DNA from: Lachnospiraceae bacterium
GTDB lineage: Bacteria; Bacillota; Clostridia; Lachnospirales; Lachnospiraceae
DNA length: 64,000 nt
Reading direction: 5' to 3'
Assembly (NCBI GenBank): GCA_902363555.1
Contig: CABJAM010000001.1
Span: 434,001 to 498,000, forward strand
Shown here: positions 1-7,350 of the stretch, in pieces
Layout of the letters: each line of letters opens with the position of its first letter
How positions within the stretch are numbered: position 1 is the stretch's first letter
The notes under the pieces: generated by a model
Seen by the model: the letters and a program-made list of their open reading frames with translations, nothing else
What the model was told of the DNA's origin: nothing
The model's database searches: none
Made by a program: the position numbers and the translations under genes

Positions 1-498
1 GGATGCATTGTAAACAATGAAATCCGGTGTGAAGTTTTCAAGCTCTTCGTCGGTTGGCTGAATGAACATGTTTTTAACGAAATGAGCCTGCCATGCAACT
101 TCTACGATGAAACGGATAGCCATACGAGTGTCTTTATTAGCGCCGCAGAATGCATCGACAACAAAAAGTCTCTTGTTAGAAAGCTCTTTTAAAGCGATAT
201 CCTTAACGGTATCCCATGCTTCCTGGCTGGCCGGATGATTATCATTTTTATATTCAGGAGTTGTCCACCAAACGGTGTCTTTAGAGTTTTCATCCATAAC
301 GATGAATTTATCCTGAGGTGAACGACCGGTATAAATACCTGTCATAACATTAACTGCGCCCAGTTCACTTTCCTGTCCTCTTTCAAAACCTTCAAGTTCT
401 GGTTTTGTCTCTTCTTCGAATAATGTTTCATAAGAAGGATTGTATACAATTTCCGTAGTTCCGGTGATGCCATACTGGCTTAAATCGATTTTTGCCAT
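1..498 (-). CDS. pckA: Phosphoenolpyruvate carboxykinase (ATP), N-terminal part, cut by window edge
   Basis: Only the first 166 codons lie in the window; the gene continues past base 1. The translation begins MAKIDLSQYGITGTTEIVYN and contains the segments GAVNVMTGIYTGRSPQDKFI and FVVDAFCGA, which are hallmarks of the N-terminal domain of the ATP-dependent enzyme. The enzyme interconverts oxaloacetate plus ATP with PEP plus CO2 and ADP. In fermenting anaerobes it often runs toward oxaloacetate, which saves ATP. The start ATG at 498 follows an AAAGG-type ribosome site, and a promoter lies about 90 bases upstream. The GntR-type regulator immediately upstream is transcribed in the same direction and is a plausible but unproven controller. 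Confidence 0.93.
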   Translation of the reverse strand, partial: MAKIDLSQYGITGTTEIVYNPSYETLFEEETKPELEGFERGQESELGAVNVMTGIYTGRSPQDKFIVMDENSKDTVWWTTPEYKNDNHPASQEAWDTVKDIALKELSNKRLFVVDAFCGANKDTRMAIRFIVEVAWQAHFVKNMFIQPTDEELENFTPDFIVYNAS

Positions 499-588
499 TT
501 TTTCATTCAACCTTTCTTTTCTATGATGTAATAATAATATTGGCACAGAGATTGAAAGTCATGCGCCAATCCCCTGTAAACAGTTTCT

Positions 589-616
589 ATTATACAATAC
601 TGATGGTAAAAGTCAA
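589..616 (-). promoter_or_regulatory. Sigma-A promoter for pckA
   Basis: Read on the minus strand there is a TTGACT -35 box (616-611), a 16-base spacer and a perfect TATAAT -10 box (594-589). Transcription would start near 582, giving a leader of about 84 bases before the pckA ATG. The assignment rests on consensus match and position only. Confidence 0.65.
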
Positions 617-663
617 TAATCCGTTTTCTTCCCGGAACGCTTTTTTTGCGAAAAACAGGGGCT

Positions 664-2160
664 TTATACTCTGCTTGGGCTCCCATTGCCAAAAATTCCG
701 TAGATATCCGGGATCGGTACATCCCGGGCTTCTGTAAATTCATATTTTTCAATAACAAATTTCCGGACGGCTTTGAGTATGTGGCAGTAACAGTCTGAAA
801 GCCCTTCGGCAAATCCGCGTATATTTTTGTACTGCATACATCGAAAGGCTGAGAGGCTTTTTTGATTCAGCAGGTTGGTGCTGGTGCTCTCATTTCTGTA
901 AAATGAAAAATAGTAGCCCCACTGGGCCAGTTTGCCCAATTCCAGAAGGATGACCCGGAAGGGCTCCAGCTCCAGGCGCTCTATGATGCGTTCGATAATA
1001 TCGCCCAGAGGGATGGCGCCCTGAACTTCAAATTTCAACTGCAAAGCCGCCGTATCTTCCTCTGTAAAATGGGGGCCGGCCAGCAGAGCCGCGGGATAGA
1101 TGGCCAGTGCCAGGAATTGGAGAGAATACAGATACATCATCGTATCCTGCCGGGTCGTTGGTGTTTGTAAGGAGCGGAAGACGACGTTGTCGTTGGGGAT
1201 CAGGGCCATCGTACCTTTGACATTATAGGTCTTACTAAAGCCCAGGCGTTCCATCTGAGCAAGGGCATTGCGCACGGTGAAAATAGACACACCATATTCT
1301 TGTGCCAGACGGGCTTCGCTGGGCAGGTAGGTGTTGGGCGGATAGACGCCGATGCCGATTTTATTTACAAGATCACGGACGATACGTGTATAATAGTAAT
1401 CCCGCCCGCGGACTGCATTCCATGTAAATGGGTCGTCATTTTGAGGCTCAACATCCGGATAAACTTTGGAAAGACGGTCCAGACTTTCCTCCACGGCGCT
1501 GGTCATTTTCACATACATATCCGTGAGCTGGTTCATTTTCGTCAGAGCGTCCTTTCCTTCCAGCATATGGATGATCCAGGAAGCGTTTGAAAATGAACTG
1601 CTGAGGGAAAGGCCGGTGATTGGCGCCTGGTCTTCTATGAAAAAGTTCAGACAGCTCCGCACTTCGATGGCTGAATATATATCGATAAAAAGGGGATTTT
1701 TACTCTGATTGAGTAAATCCTGGAACAGGGCGGACATCGGACGCCAGCCGCCGACTCTGGAGCCATACCGGCAGACCTTCTGAGCCTGCGCATAATGGGG
1801 CAGTTCGATGATACAGCACTTTTGGGCAGAGAAGGTCAGCAGCGGAGGAAGTACATGGGTCATGGTCTGGTAAAGCTGCAAAAGCCCGTTGCCATGAGCG
1901 GTAATCTTCCGGGCGGCGGTCTCGACAGAAAAACTGCCTTCATGGCTGCAGATCCTGGCGGCCCGGCGGGGCTGTATGTCGATGAGTCCTTCTTTTTTCA
2001 ATGCATTCAGGACATCCGTTACGGTCCGTATGCCGACCTGATATTCTTCACAGAGACGTCGGCTGGACGGGAGCTGATGGCCGGGCTGGAGCTGACCGTT
2101 TATGATTCGGTTTCTTAGGTTCTGGTACATATAGTTGAATCTTGTATCCTTGGATTCCAT
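664..2160 (-). CDS. Transcriptional regulator with two GntR-type winged-helix domains
   Basis: This 498-residue protein carries two separate GntR-family winged helix-turn-helix domains. One spans about residues 8-70 (LPSSRRLCEEYQVGIRTVTD, then LKKEGLI) and the other about residues 255-322 (LPSEARLAQEYGVSIFTVRN, then MERLGF). Each is followed by a helical region of roughly 170-180 residues with no domain I recognise. Ordinary GntR regulators have a single N-terminal DNA-binding domain and 230-260 residues, so this looks like a duplication or fusion giving one polypeptide with two DNA readers. It is divergent from the histidine kinase at 2465 and lies directly upstream of pckA on the same strand. 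Ligand and targets are unknown. Confidence 0.85.
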   Translation of the reverse strand: MESKDTRFNYMYQNLRNRIINGQLQPGHQLPSSRRLCEEYQVGIRTVTDVLNALKKEGLIDIQPRRAARICSHEGSFSVETAARKITAHGNGLLQLYQTMTHVLPPLLTFSAQKCCIIELPHYAQAQKVCRYGSRVGGWRPMSALFQDLLNQSKNPLFIDIYSAIEVRSCLNFFIEDQAPITGLSLSSSFSNASWIIHMLEGKDALTKMNQLTDMYVKMTSAVEESLDRLSKVYPDVEPQNDDPFTWNAVRGRDYYYTRIVRDLVNKIGIGVYPPNTYLPSEARLAQEYGVSIFTVRNALAQMERLGFSKTYNVKGTMALIPNDNVVFRSLQTPTTRQDTMMYLYSLQFLALAIYPAALLAGPHFTEEDTAALQLKFEVQGAIPLGDIIERIIERLELEPFRVILLELGKLAQWGYYFSFYRNESTSTNLLNQKSLSAFRCMQYKNIRGFAEGLSDCYCHILKAVRKFVIEKYEFTEARDVPIPDIYGIFGNGSPSRV

Positions 2161-2464
2161 ATATAATTCCTTTCTGCATTCCGACAGTAAATCGATTCCC
2201 GTCCGCGTGCGCTGTTATGTTTATTTATGATTTTACCATTAATCACAGGCCTTTACAATGTCTGATATTTCACGGCACCGCAGTGTATGGCGTGGGCGCA
2301 GGCGGTAAGGAAGAAATTTCAGAAACATACTATTTGGTTACGTGAGCAGATAGAGCGTTGCCTGACTGAAGGAAAGTTGATATAATTAAAAAACATCAGA
2401 TGATTACGTCACATACGTTAGACGTACGGACAGCATCGGATATTTTGGGAGTTATGGAGGAGTT
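2161..2464. other. Divergent intergenic region between GntR regulator and histidine kinase
   Basis: These 304 bases separate two divergent genes. They hold the kinase promoter described separately. A dyad-like stretch around 2407-2430 (ACGTCACATACGTTAGACGT) lies in the kinase leader and could be an operator. I see no RNA gene or open frame with a credible ribosome site. Confidence 0.5.
2358..2386 (+). promoter_or_regulatory. Sigma-A promoter for the hybrid kinase
   Basis: TTGCCT at 2358-2363, a 17-base spacer and a perfect TATAAT at 2381-2386. The predicted start near 2393 leaves a leader of about 70 bases before the kinase ATG at 2465, which has a GGAGG ribosome site at 2457-2461. Confidence 0.7.
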
Positions 2465-4999
2465 ATGACGACGCAAATGAATAAACGTACACATCATGCA
2501 TGGAAAAACAGCAGATACACCTTGTGTGTTTTATTGCTGCTGGCGGCCATCGCAGTGGCCGGAATCTGGGGAACCCAGAGCTTACTTCTGGAAAATGCCC
2601 GCATCATGGGCGAGGATCTGGTACATAGCTATGTTGTGGACGAAGAACATAATGTGGAGATTTATAAAACGATGATCACATTGGGGATGTCTTATCTGGA
2701 TGACTTGGCTGCTGCGGGCGCATCGGAGGATGAGGTGCGGCATTGGCTTATGGATTTTTTTGACAAGTCCGTTTCGGCAATACCGGATGCATATGTCTCC
2801 TGTTACGCGGTGGTGGATGGACAGATCATAGCATCCCAGCCCTTTGATGGCATGGAAAGCTATGACTATAAGGCTTCCCACTGGTACGAGCTGGCATTTG
2901 GAGCGCGGGGCAATGCTGTACTGACCGGCGCTTATCAAAGTGCTGCCGATCAAAAGCGGGTGGTCAGCATTGCCATGGCCAGCGCACAGAATGATAATGC
3001 GCTGATCATGGATCTGTATCCGGAGAAATTTATTGATCACAACAGTACTTTGACGCTGGTTGAGGGAAGAGCCTACTATCTTTGCGATTCCAGAGGCGAT
3101 CTGCTCTACCATGACGCGCCGTTTAATGCGGATGGCGAAACTATGGAGGCCTATGTGGAGGATCTTTATAGTAAGATCCAGGAAGGAAATCTCAAGGCCG
3201 GAGATGTTATTACCGACTTAAACGGCAGCCGGCGGGGCATTTATTATTTCAGATCCGGTGATGGCTGGATGAGTATTCTTACGCTGCCCTATACAACGCT
3301 GCTTCAGGGGCTTTACGGTATATCTGTGCTGTATGCCGTAATATTGGTTATGTTTTTGATCGTTTCGGCATTTTTATGGCTGAAAGACCGGCGTATAGGG
3401 CGGGATATGGAAAGGACCAATGATACGATCCGGGTTTTGGGCAATTCCTATTATGCTCTGTATCGTATCGATATGGAGCGTGGGATTTATGAGATGACCA
3501 AGGGCTCGGACTTCGTGCGGGAGAGACTGCCCTATAAAGGGAATTATGAGGATTTGGTCAATGTCCTTGTGACTGCCATGGATGAGGACACCGGCAGTGA
3601 TTTTAAGGAAGGTTTTTCACTTGAAAATATCCGCCGGTTGAACCGCAGCCGGACCGGGGAGTTTGGCGGGGATTTTCTTCGTACATTTGGTGGAACGTAC
3701 CGCTGGATCAATGTCCGTCTGCTGATGGATGCATCCCTGGGCCGGGGGGAGGCCGTCTTATGCTTTCGGTTCGTAGATCAGGAAAAACAGCGTCAGTTGG
3801 ACCATATCAGGCTTTTGGAGGATGCGTTGTCGGCGGCGGATTCCAGCGAGAAAGCCAGAATGCGGTTTTTTTCGGGCATGAGCCATGATATGCGTACCCC
3901 TCTGAATGTGATCATCGGTATGGCGGAGCTGGCGCTGCGGCCGGATTGCAGTGAACAAAAGATCCATGATTATCTTGAAAATATCCATGTGTCCAGCAAG
4001 CAGCTTTTGGCACTGATCAACGATATCCTGGAAATGTCAAGGCTGGAGCAGGGGCACATAACTCTGGAAACAAAGACCTTTAATATCAGCGACACACTGT
4101 CGGCCTGCGCGCAGCCCTTCATGGTGCAGGCAAAGACCGAGCATAAAACATTTAATATATCTATACAGACGGAAAATCCCGTCGTATGCGGAGATTCCAT
4201 CCGGCTGACACAGATTCTAAATAATCTGATATCAAATGCCATAAAGTTTACCAATGCCGGTGATGTGATCACAGTGACACTTTGCCAGTCGGGCACCGGC
4301 CGGAATATGAATTATGTATTTACGGTGACGGATACGGGAATCGGTATGTCTGCCGAATTTCTTCCGCGTATTTTTGAACCCTACGAGCGTGAAAAACGTT
4401 TCGGCGTGCGGGAGGTCATGGGAACCGATCTTGGAATGCCTATTGTTAAAAATCTTATTGTTCAGATGGGTGGGGATATAACTGTAGAAAGCAGCCCGGG
4501 AAAGGGCAGCCGTTTTGTAGTCACTCTGCCATTTTCCCCAGGCGTTATGGCGGCGTCGGAGCCGGAGACTGTATTTTGCGGCGATATATTAAAGGGGAAG
4601 CATGTACTTCTCGCTGAGGATAATGCGCTGAATATGGAAATCGCTGTGGAGCTGTTAAAATCCTTTGGCTTACAGGTGACCACGGCAGAAAACGGCCGGA
4701 TCGTTCTGGATATTTTCCAAAATTCTCCGCCGGGAACCTTTGACGCTATCCTTATGGATATGCAGATGCCGGAAATGGATGGCTGCACCGCAGCCCGGGA
4801 AATTCGTGCACTGCACCGGCCGGATGCTGTCCAGGTGCCGATTATTGCCCTGACAGCGAATGCTTTTTCTGAGGATATTGCCCGGACCCAAAGCGCAGGA
4901 ATGAACGCCCACCTATCCAAACCGATCGATGCCACACTGCTTGGGGCAACGCTTGAGAAGCTTCTTGCTAAAGCACCTTTTCATTGCGATTCCGAGTAA
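2465..4999 (+). CDS. Hybrid sensor histidine kinase / response regulator
   Basis: This membrane-bound two-component sensor has 844 residues. Order of parts: transmembrane helix at about 19-37; an outside sensing region at about 40-275; a second helix at about 283-305; a cytoplasmic PAS-like region to about 440; a HisKA dimerisation domain with the phospho-accepting H474 (FFSGMSHDMRTPLN); an HATPase domain with the N box (N587, N591) and VTDTGIGM (D623); and a C-terminal receiver with acidic pair E718/D719, phospho-acceptor D765 (MDMQMPEMDG), T797 and K819. The second glycine of the usual GTGLG lid motif is aspartate here (MGTDLGMPIVK, D655). No output DNA-binding protein is adjacent, so the signal probably goes to a distant partner. 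MarR and DtxR regulators follow on the same strand. Confidence 0.93.
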   Translation: MTTQMNKRTHHAWKNSRYTLCVLLLLAAIAVAGIWGTQSLLLENARIMGEDLVHSYVVDEEHNVEIYKTMITLGMSYLDDLAAAGASEDEVRHWLMDFFDKSVSAIPDAYVSCYAVVDGQIIASQPFDGMESYDYKASHWYELAFGARGNAVLTGAYQSAADQKRVVSIAMASAQNDNALIMDLYPEKFIDHNSTLTLVEGRAYYLCDSRGDLLYHDAPFNADGETMEAYVEDLYSKIQEGNLKAGDVITDLNGSRRGIYYFRSGDGWMSILTLPYTTLLQGLYGISVLYAVILVMFLIVSAFLWLKDRRIGRDMERTNDTIRVLGNSYYALYRIDMERGIYEMTKGSDFVRERLPYKGNYEDLVNVLVTAMDEDTGSDFKEGFSLENIRRLNRSRTGEFGGDFLRTFGGTYRWINVRLLMDASLGRGEAVLCFRFVDQEKQRQLDHIRLLEDALSAADSSEKARMRFFSGMSHDMRTPLNVIIGMAELALRPDCSEQKIHDYLENIHVSSKQLLALINDILEMSRLEQGHITLETKTFNISDTLSACAQPFMVQAKTEHKTFNISIQTENPVVCGDSIRLTQILNNLISNAIKFTNAGDVITVTLCQSGTGRNMNYVFTVTDTGIGMSAEFLPRIFEPYEREKRFGVREVMGTDLGMPIVKNLIVQMGGDITVESSPGKGSRFVVTLPFSPGVMAASEPETVFCGDILKGKHVLLAEDNALNMEIAVELLKSFGLQVTTAENGRIVLDIFQNSPPGTFDAILMDMQMPEMDGCTAAREIRALHRPDAVQVPIIALTANAFSEDIARTQSAGMNAHLSKPIDATLLGATLEKLLAKAPFHCDSE

Positions 5000-5061
5000 A
5001 ATAGTATATAATAATGGTATTAGTTTGAATGCAAAAGTATTTTCAGACGGGGAGGGATGTT

Positions 5062-5496
5062 ATGGACGCCTATCAGGAGCTGAATAAGATACTCGTTGAG
5101 CTGTTTAACGATACCATGGATATTGAGCGGAAGTATGTAATGAAAAGTGAATTTAAAGATATCTCCGTCAATGATATGCATATACTGGATGCTATAGGAG
5201 CCGGAGGATCAAAAAGTATGTCGGTGATCGCAAAGACGGTGGGCGTGACGGTGGGCACGCTGACCATTGCCATGAACAGTCTCGTAAAAAAGGGATATGT
5301 GGCCCGCATCCGCAGTGAGGAGGACCGGCGTGTGGTGCTCGTCTCTCTCTCGGAAAAGGGCCGGGCGGCGTACCATTATCACGAGGCCTTTCATCTGAAG
5401 ATGGTCCAGGCTATGCGGGATGGGCTGGATGATCAGCAGTGCGGGGTGCTGGTGACAGCGCTGACGAATCTGAGAACACATTTTATGAAGGTCTGA
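5062..5496 (+). CDS. MarR family transcriptional regulator
   Basis: The protein has 144 residues. It shows the MarR winged-helix core: VNDMHILDAIG, then helix-turn-helix MSVIAKTVGVTVGTLTIAMN and the wing VKKGYVARIRSEEDRRVVLV with its conserved D-R-R. MarR proteins bind short palindromes as dimers and usually respond to small aromatic or lipid ligands. The N-terminal helix and overall shape resemble FabT, the fatty-acid synthesis repressor of Firmicutes, but no fab genes are nearby, so I do not assign that role. I chose the ATG at 5062 because GGAGGG at 5051-5056 sits five bases ahead of it; an in-frame ATG at 5029 lacks a ribosome site. Confidence 0.88.
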   Translation: MDAYQELNKILVELFNDTMDIERKYVMKSEFKDISVNDMHILDAIGAGGSKSMSVIAKTVGVTVGTLTIAMNSLVKKGYVARIRSEEDRRVVLVSLSEKGRAAYHYHEAFHLKMVQAMRDGLDDQQCGVLVTALTNLRTHFMKV

Positions 5497-5589
5497 CGAC
5501 GGCCGGTCATAACTGCTAAAGACGGTGTTTGACGACTGGATGTGGCGGAAGCGTGGATTTTACCAAGGATAAGGAAAGGAGCTGCGGAT

Positions 5590-5976
5590 ATGACAAAGCT
5601 ATCGGGTTCACAGGAGGATTATTTGAAGGAAATATATTTGATGCATATGCGCGGCCAGGAAATTCGGGTGACGGATATCGCTGCTATACTGGGCATCTCC
5701 AAGCCATCGGTGAATAAGGCGATCAACAGTCTGAAAGAGCAGGGCTATATCACCCATGAGCATTACGGCTCTATTGAGCTGACCGAAGCGGGGCTTGAGG
5801 CCGGAGAGGATATCGCCGAGAACTTCAGGATTTCCAATAAGTTTCTTGTGGAGGTGCTGGGCGTGGAGGCTGATGTGGCCGAGAACGAGGCCCACGGCAT
5901 GGAGCATGTCATTTCCAGAGGAACACGCAAGAAGATGAAGAAATATATGAAGCGGCTGAAAAAGCAGGAGAAGTAG
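5590..5976 (+). CDS. DtxR/MntR family metal-dependent regulator
   Basis: The protein has 128 residues. It contains a winged helix at about 8-65 (EDYLKEIYLM, then VTDIAAILGISKPSVNKAIN) and the dimerisation/metal domain ending EAHGMEHVISR. Family members sense Mn(II) or Fe(II) and repress metal uptake genes. Only part of the usual ligand set is visible: D10, H102, E105 and H106 are present, but the histidine and glutamate expected near residues 79-83 are replaced (RISNKFLVEVL). Metal specificity is therefore unclear. No metal transporter is adjacent. The start at 5590 follows AAGGAAAGGAG; an earlier in-frame codon lacks this. Confidence 0.85.
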   Translation: MTKLSGSQEDYLKEIYLMHMRGQEIRVTDIAAILGISKPSVNKAINSLKEQGYITHEHYGSIELTEAGLEAGEDIAENFRISNKFLVEVLGVEADVAENEAHGMEHVISRGTRKKMKKYMKRLKKQEK

Positions 5977-5994
5977 CGATCGGTAAGCTTACAT

Positions 5995-6252
5995 TTATGG
6001 GATGGGCACGACCGTTTTCTTCCGGCCTTCGCAGTGGACGCTGTAAAAAGCAGTGCCCGGAACGTCCTTCATCATTGCCCGCACGGCGGCGGTATCGTCC
6101 GGTGAAAAGCGCAGGGCCAGGCCGCAGTCGGCTGTAACCTGGGTAGGCACAGGGATGATGCGCACGGACATCCCGGCGGCCTGCAGACGCTGCTCGGAGG
6201 CGATGGCGTGGTGGGTGCTGTTAAACGTAATAATCGAATAATCATCGGACAT
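5995..6252 (-). CDS. DUF3343 small protein (putative Se/S carrier-like)
   Basis: This is an 85-residue protein opening MSDDYSIITFNSTHHAIASE and containing VRIIPVPTQVTADCGLALRF, the conserved core of DUF3343 proteins. Those are annotated by similarity as possible selenium or sulfur carriers because of the single conserved cysteine (here C43 in TADCGLALRF). No selenium genes are visible here. GAGG precedes the ATG. It lies downstream of the nitroreductase on the same strand, separated by a 159-base gap that holds a strong hairpin. The function is inferred from family name only. Confidence 0.78.
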   Translation of the reverse strand: MSDDYSIITFNSTHHAIASEQRLQAAGMSVRIIPVPTQVTADCGLALRFSPDDTAAVRAMMKDVPGTAFYSVHCEGRKKTVVPIP

Positions 6253-6290
6253 ATCAAAGACCTCATTGAAAAATGATTTTACAGGTGGAC

Positions 6291-6352
6291 CGGATGCCCG
6301 GACAGGCTTTGGATAAGGCGGCAGGCCTGTCCGAAATCTGTCCGGGCATCCG
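6291..6352 (-). repeat. Perfect 15-bp inverted repeat with a competing inner stem
   Basis: CGGATGCCCGGACAG (6291-6305) and its exact complement CTGTCCGGGCATCCG (6338-6352) enclose 32 bases. Inside the loop, CCTGTCC at 6325-6331 can also pair with the GGACAGG at 6299-6305, so two mutually exclusive hairpins are possible. It lies between the nitroreductase stop and the DUF3343 start on the strand of both genes. No T run follows directly, so it is not a standard terminator. Confidence 0.75.
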
Positions 6353-6410
6353 TCATGTTGAAAGCTTTTGCGCCATGGGAATGGCAGTATTTACGTGAGG
6401 ATGACACTAT

Positions 6411-7046
6411 TTACCGGAAGTATTTTATGGATTTTACCGGCTTCTCATGTTCCCGGCGCTCTGTGATCGGGTTTAGGGGATAGCCGATATTGCAGGCGTC
6501 AAAAGCGTACACTTCATCCATAGGAAGGCCGAAAAGCTCCTTTAAGCCATCTTTGTTTTTTATGTCGCTGACACCGGAGCAGATTTTAAATGCCAGTTCC
6601 ATTTCCGTGGCCTTCAGCCACATATTTTCCATAATATAACCAAGGCAGACTTCCTCGCGCTGTGGCAGGCCGCCGCGCTCGGCAATAACGATCAGCCATG
6701 GGCTGATAAAAATATCATTGGCCGGCTTTTCACTGATCGCTTTGGCGATTTTGGCAGCCTCGGGATATTTCTGGCCAAGGCCCAGCGCTTCGATGCGGAT
6801 GACCTCCTCATGGCGGGCTTCCTCGCAGAGTGCTTTCAGTTTTGCCGCTGTCTCACTGTCTCTGTGGATCACGAAAAAATGACGGAAGCTATCGGTGTTT
6901 TTTTGTACCAGACCGGCAAACGGCGCCAGCCGTCCGGCTTCAATGACTGCTTCGAGCTTTTCTTCGGGCAGTTCCGTAATATCAAACTGGCGGATGCTCC
7001 GTCTTTGTTCCAAAATTCGATCCAAAACCATTTTTTCAATAAGCAT
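6411..7046 (-). CDS. Nitroreductase family protein
   Basis: The product has 211 residues of FMN-dependent nitroreductase type. It shows the N-terminal RRSIRQFDITELPEEKLEAV motif that binds FMN phosphate, and the later conserved GYIMENMWLKATEMELAFK and LFGLPMDEVYAFDACNIGYP segments. Such enzymes reduce nitro compounds, quinones or enones with NAD(P)H; the physiological substrate is unknown. An in-frame ATG lies eight codons further upstream, but AGGAGG sits correctly in front of the ATG at 7046. A terminator for the upstream peptidase gene separates the two, so it probably has its own promoter, which I could not pick out with confidence. Confidence 0.87.
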   Translation of the reverse strand: MLIEKMVLDRILEQRRSIRQFDITELPEEKLEAVIEAGRLAPFAGLVQKNTDSFRHFFVIHRDSETAAKLKALCEEARHEEVIRIEALGLGQKYPEAAKIAKAISEKPANDIFISPWLIVIAERGGLPQREEVCLGYIMENMWLKATEMELAFKICSGVSDIKNKDGLKELFGLPMDEVYAFDACNIGYPLNPITERREHEKPVKSIKYFR

Positions 7047-7098
7047 ATGTAATTTCCTCCTCTGTTTCATGGGCAGTTCAGCTTTTTATGCCTGAGGT

Positions 7099-7141
7099 AA
7101 AAATAGGGCCGCCCGGTAATGAAGCTCATTACCAGAGCGGC
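7099..7141 (-). terminator. Intrinsic terminator downstream of the DUF885 gene
   Basis: On the minus strand GCCGCTCTGGTAATGA pairs with TCATTACCGGGCGGC across a three-base loop and is followed by CCTATTTTTAC. It lies about 200 bases after the DUF885 stop and just before the nitroreductase gene. Confidence 0.75.
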
Positions 7142-7180
7142 TTATTTATAACGTCAAACACGGCGCATATCCTTTGGCGA

Positions 7181-7206
7181 AACAGTTCGTCCTTCGGAAC
7201 GGTTAC
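7181..7206. repeat. Small dispersed palindrome, copy 1
   Basis: AACAGTTC-N8-GAACGGTTAC. One of six related 26-28 bp imperfect palindromes found in gene gaps of this window (others at 34801, 42012, 47218, 50424 and 56042). Confidence 0.7.
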
Positions 7207-7261
7207 CCTTCGGCTGAACGCTTTCATGTCTTTATAGTAGAATATATTCGTGCGAATGTCA

Positions 7262-7350
7262 AGTGATTCGCCGTATTCATGCGGCAGTGTATTCGCCTGT
7301 ATTCAGATGGCAGTGATTCGCCGCATTCCGGCGGAACTGCATTCAGGCGG
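7262..7350. repeat. Degenerate 24-26 bp tandem repeat
   Basis: Three and a half units: 7262-7285, 7286-7311, 7312-7335 and a partial unit to 7350. The shared pattern is AGTGATTCGCCGNATTCNNGCGGC. The array runs into the last codons of the DUF885 gene, so its final unit overlaps the coding end. Confidence 0.7.
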
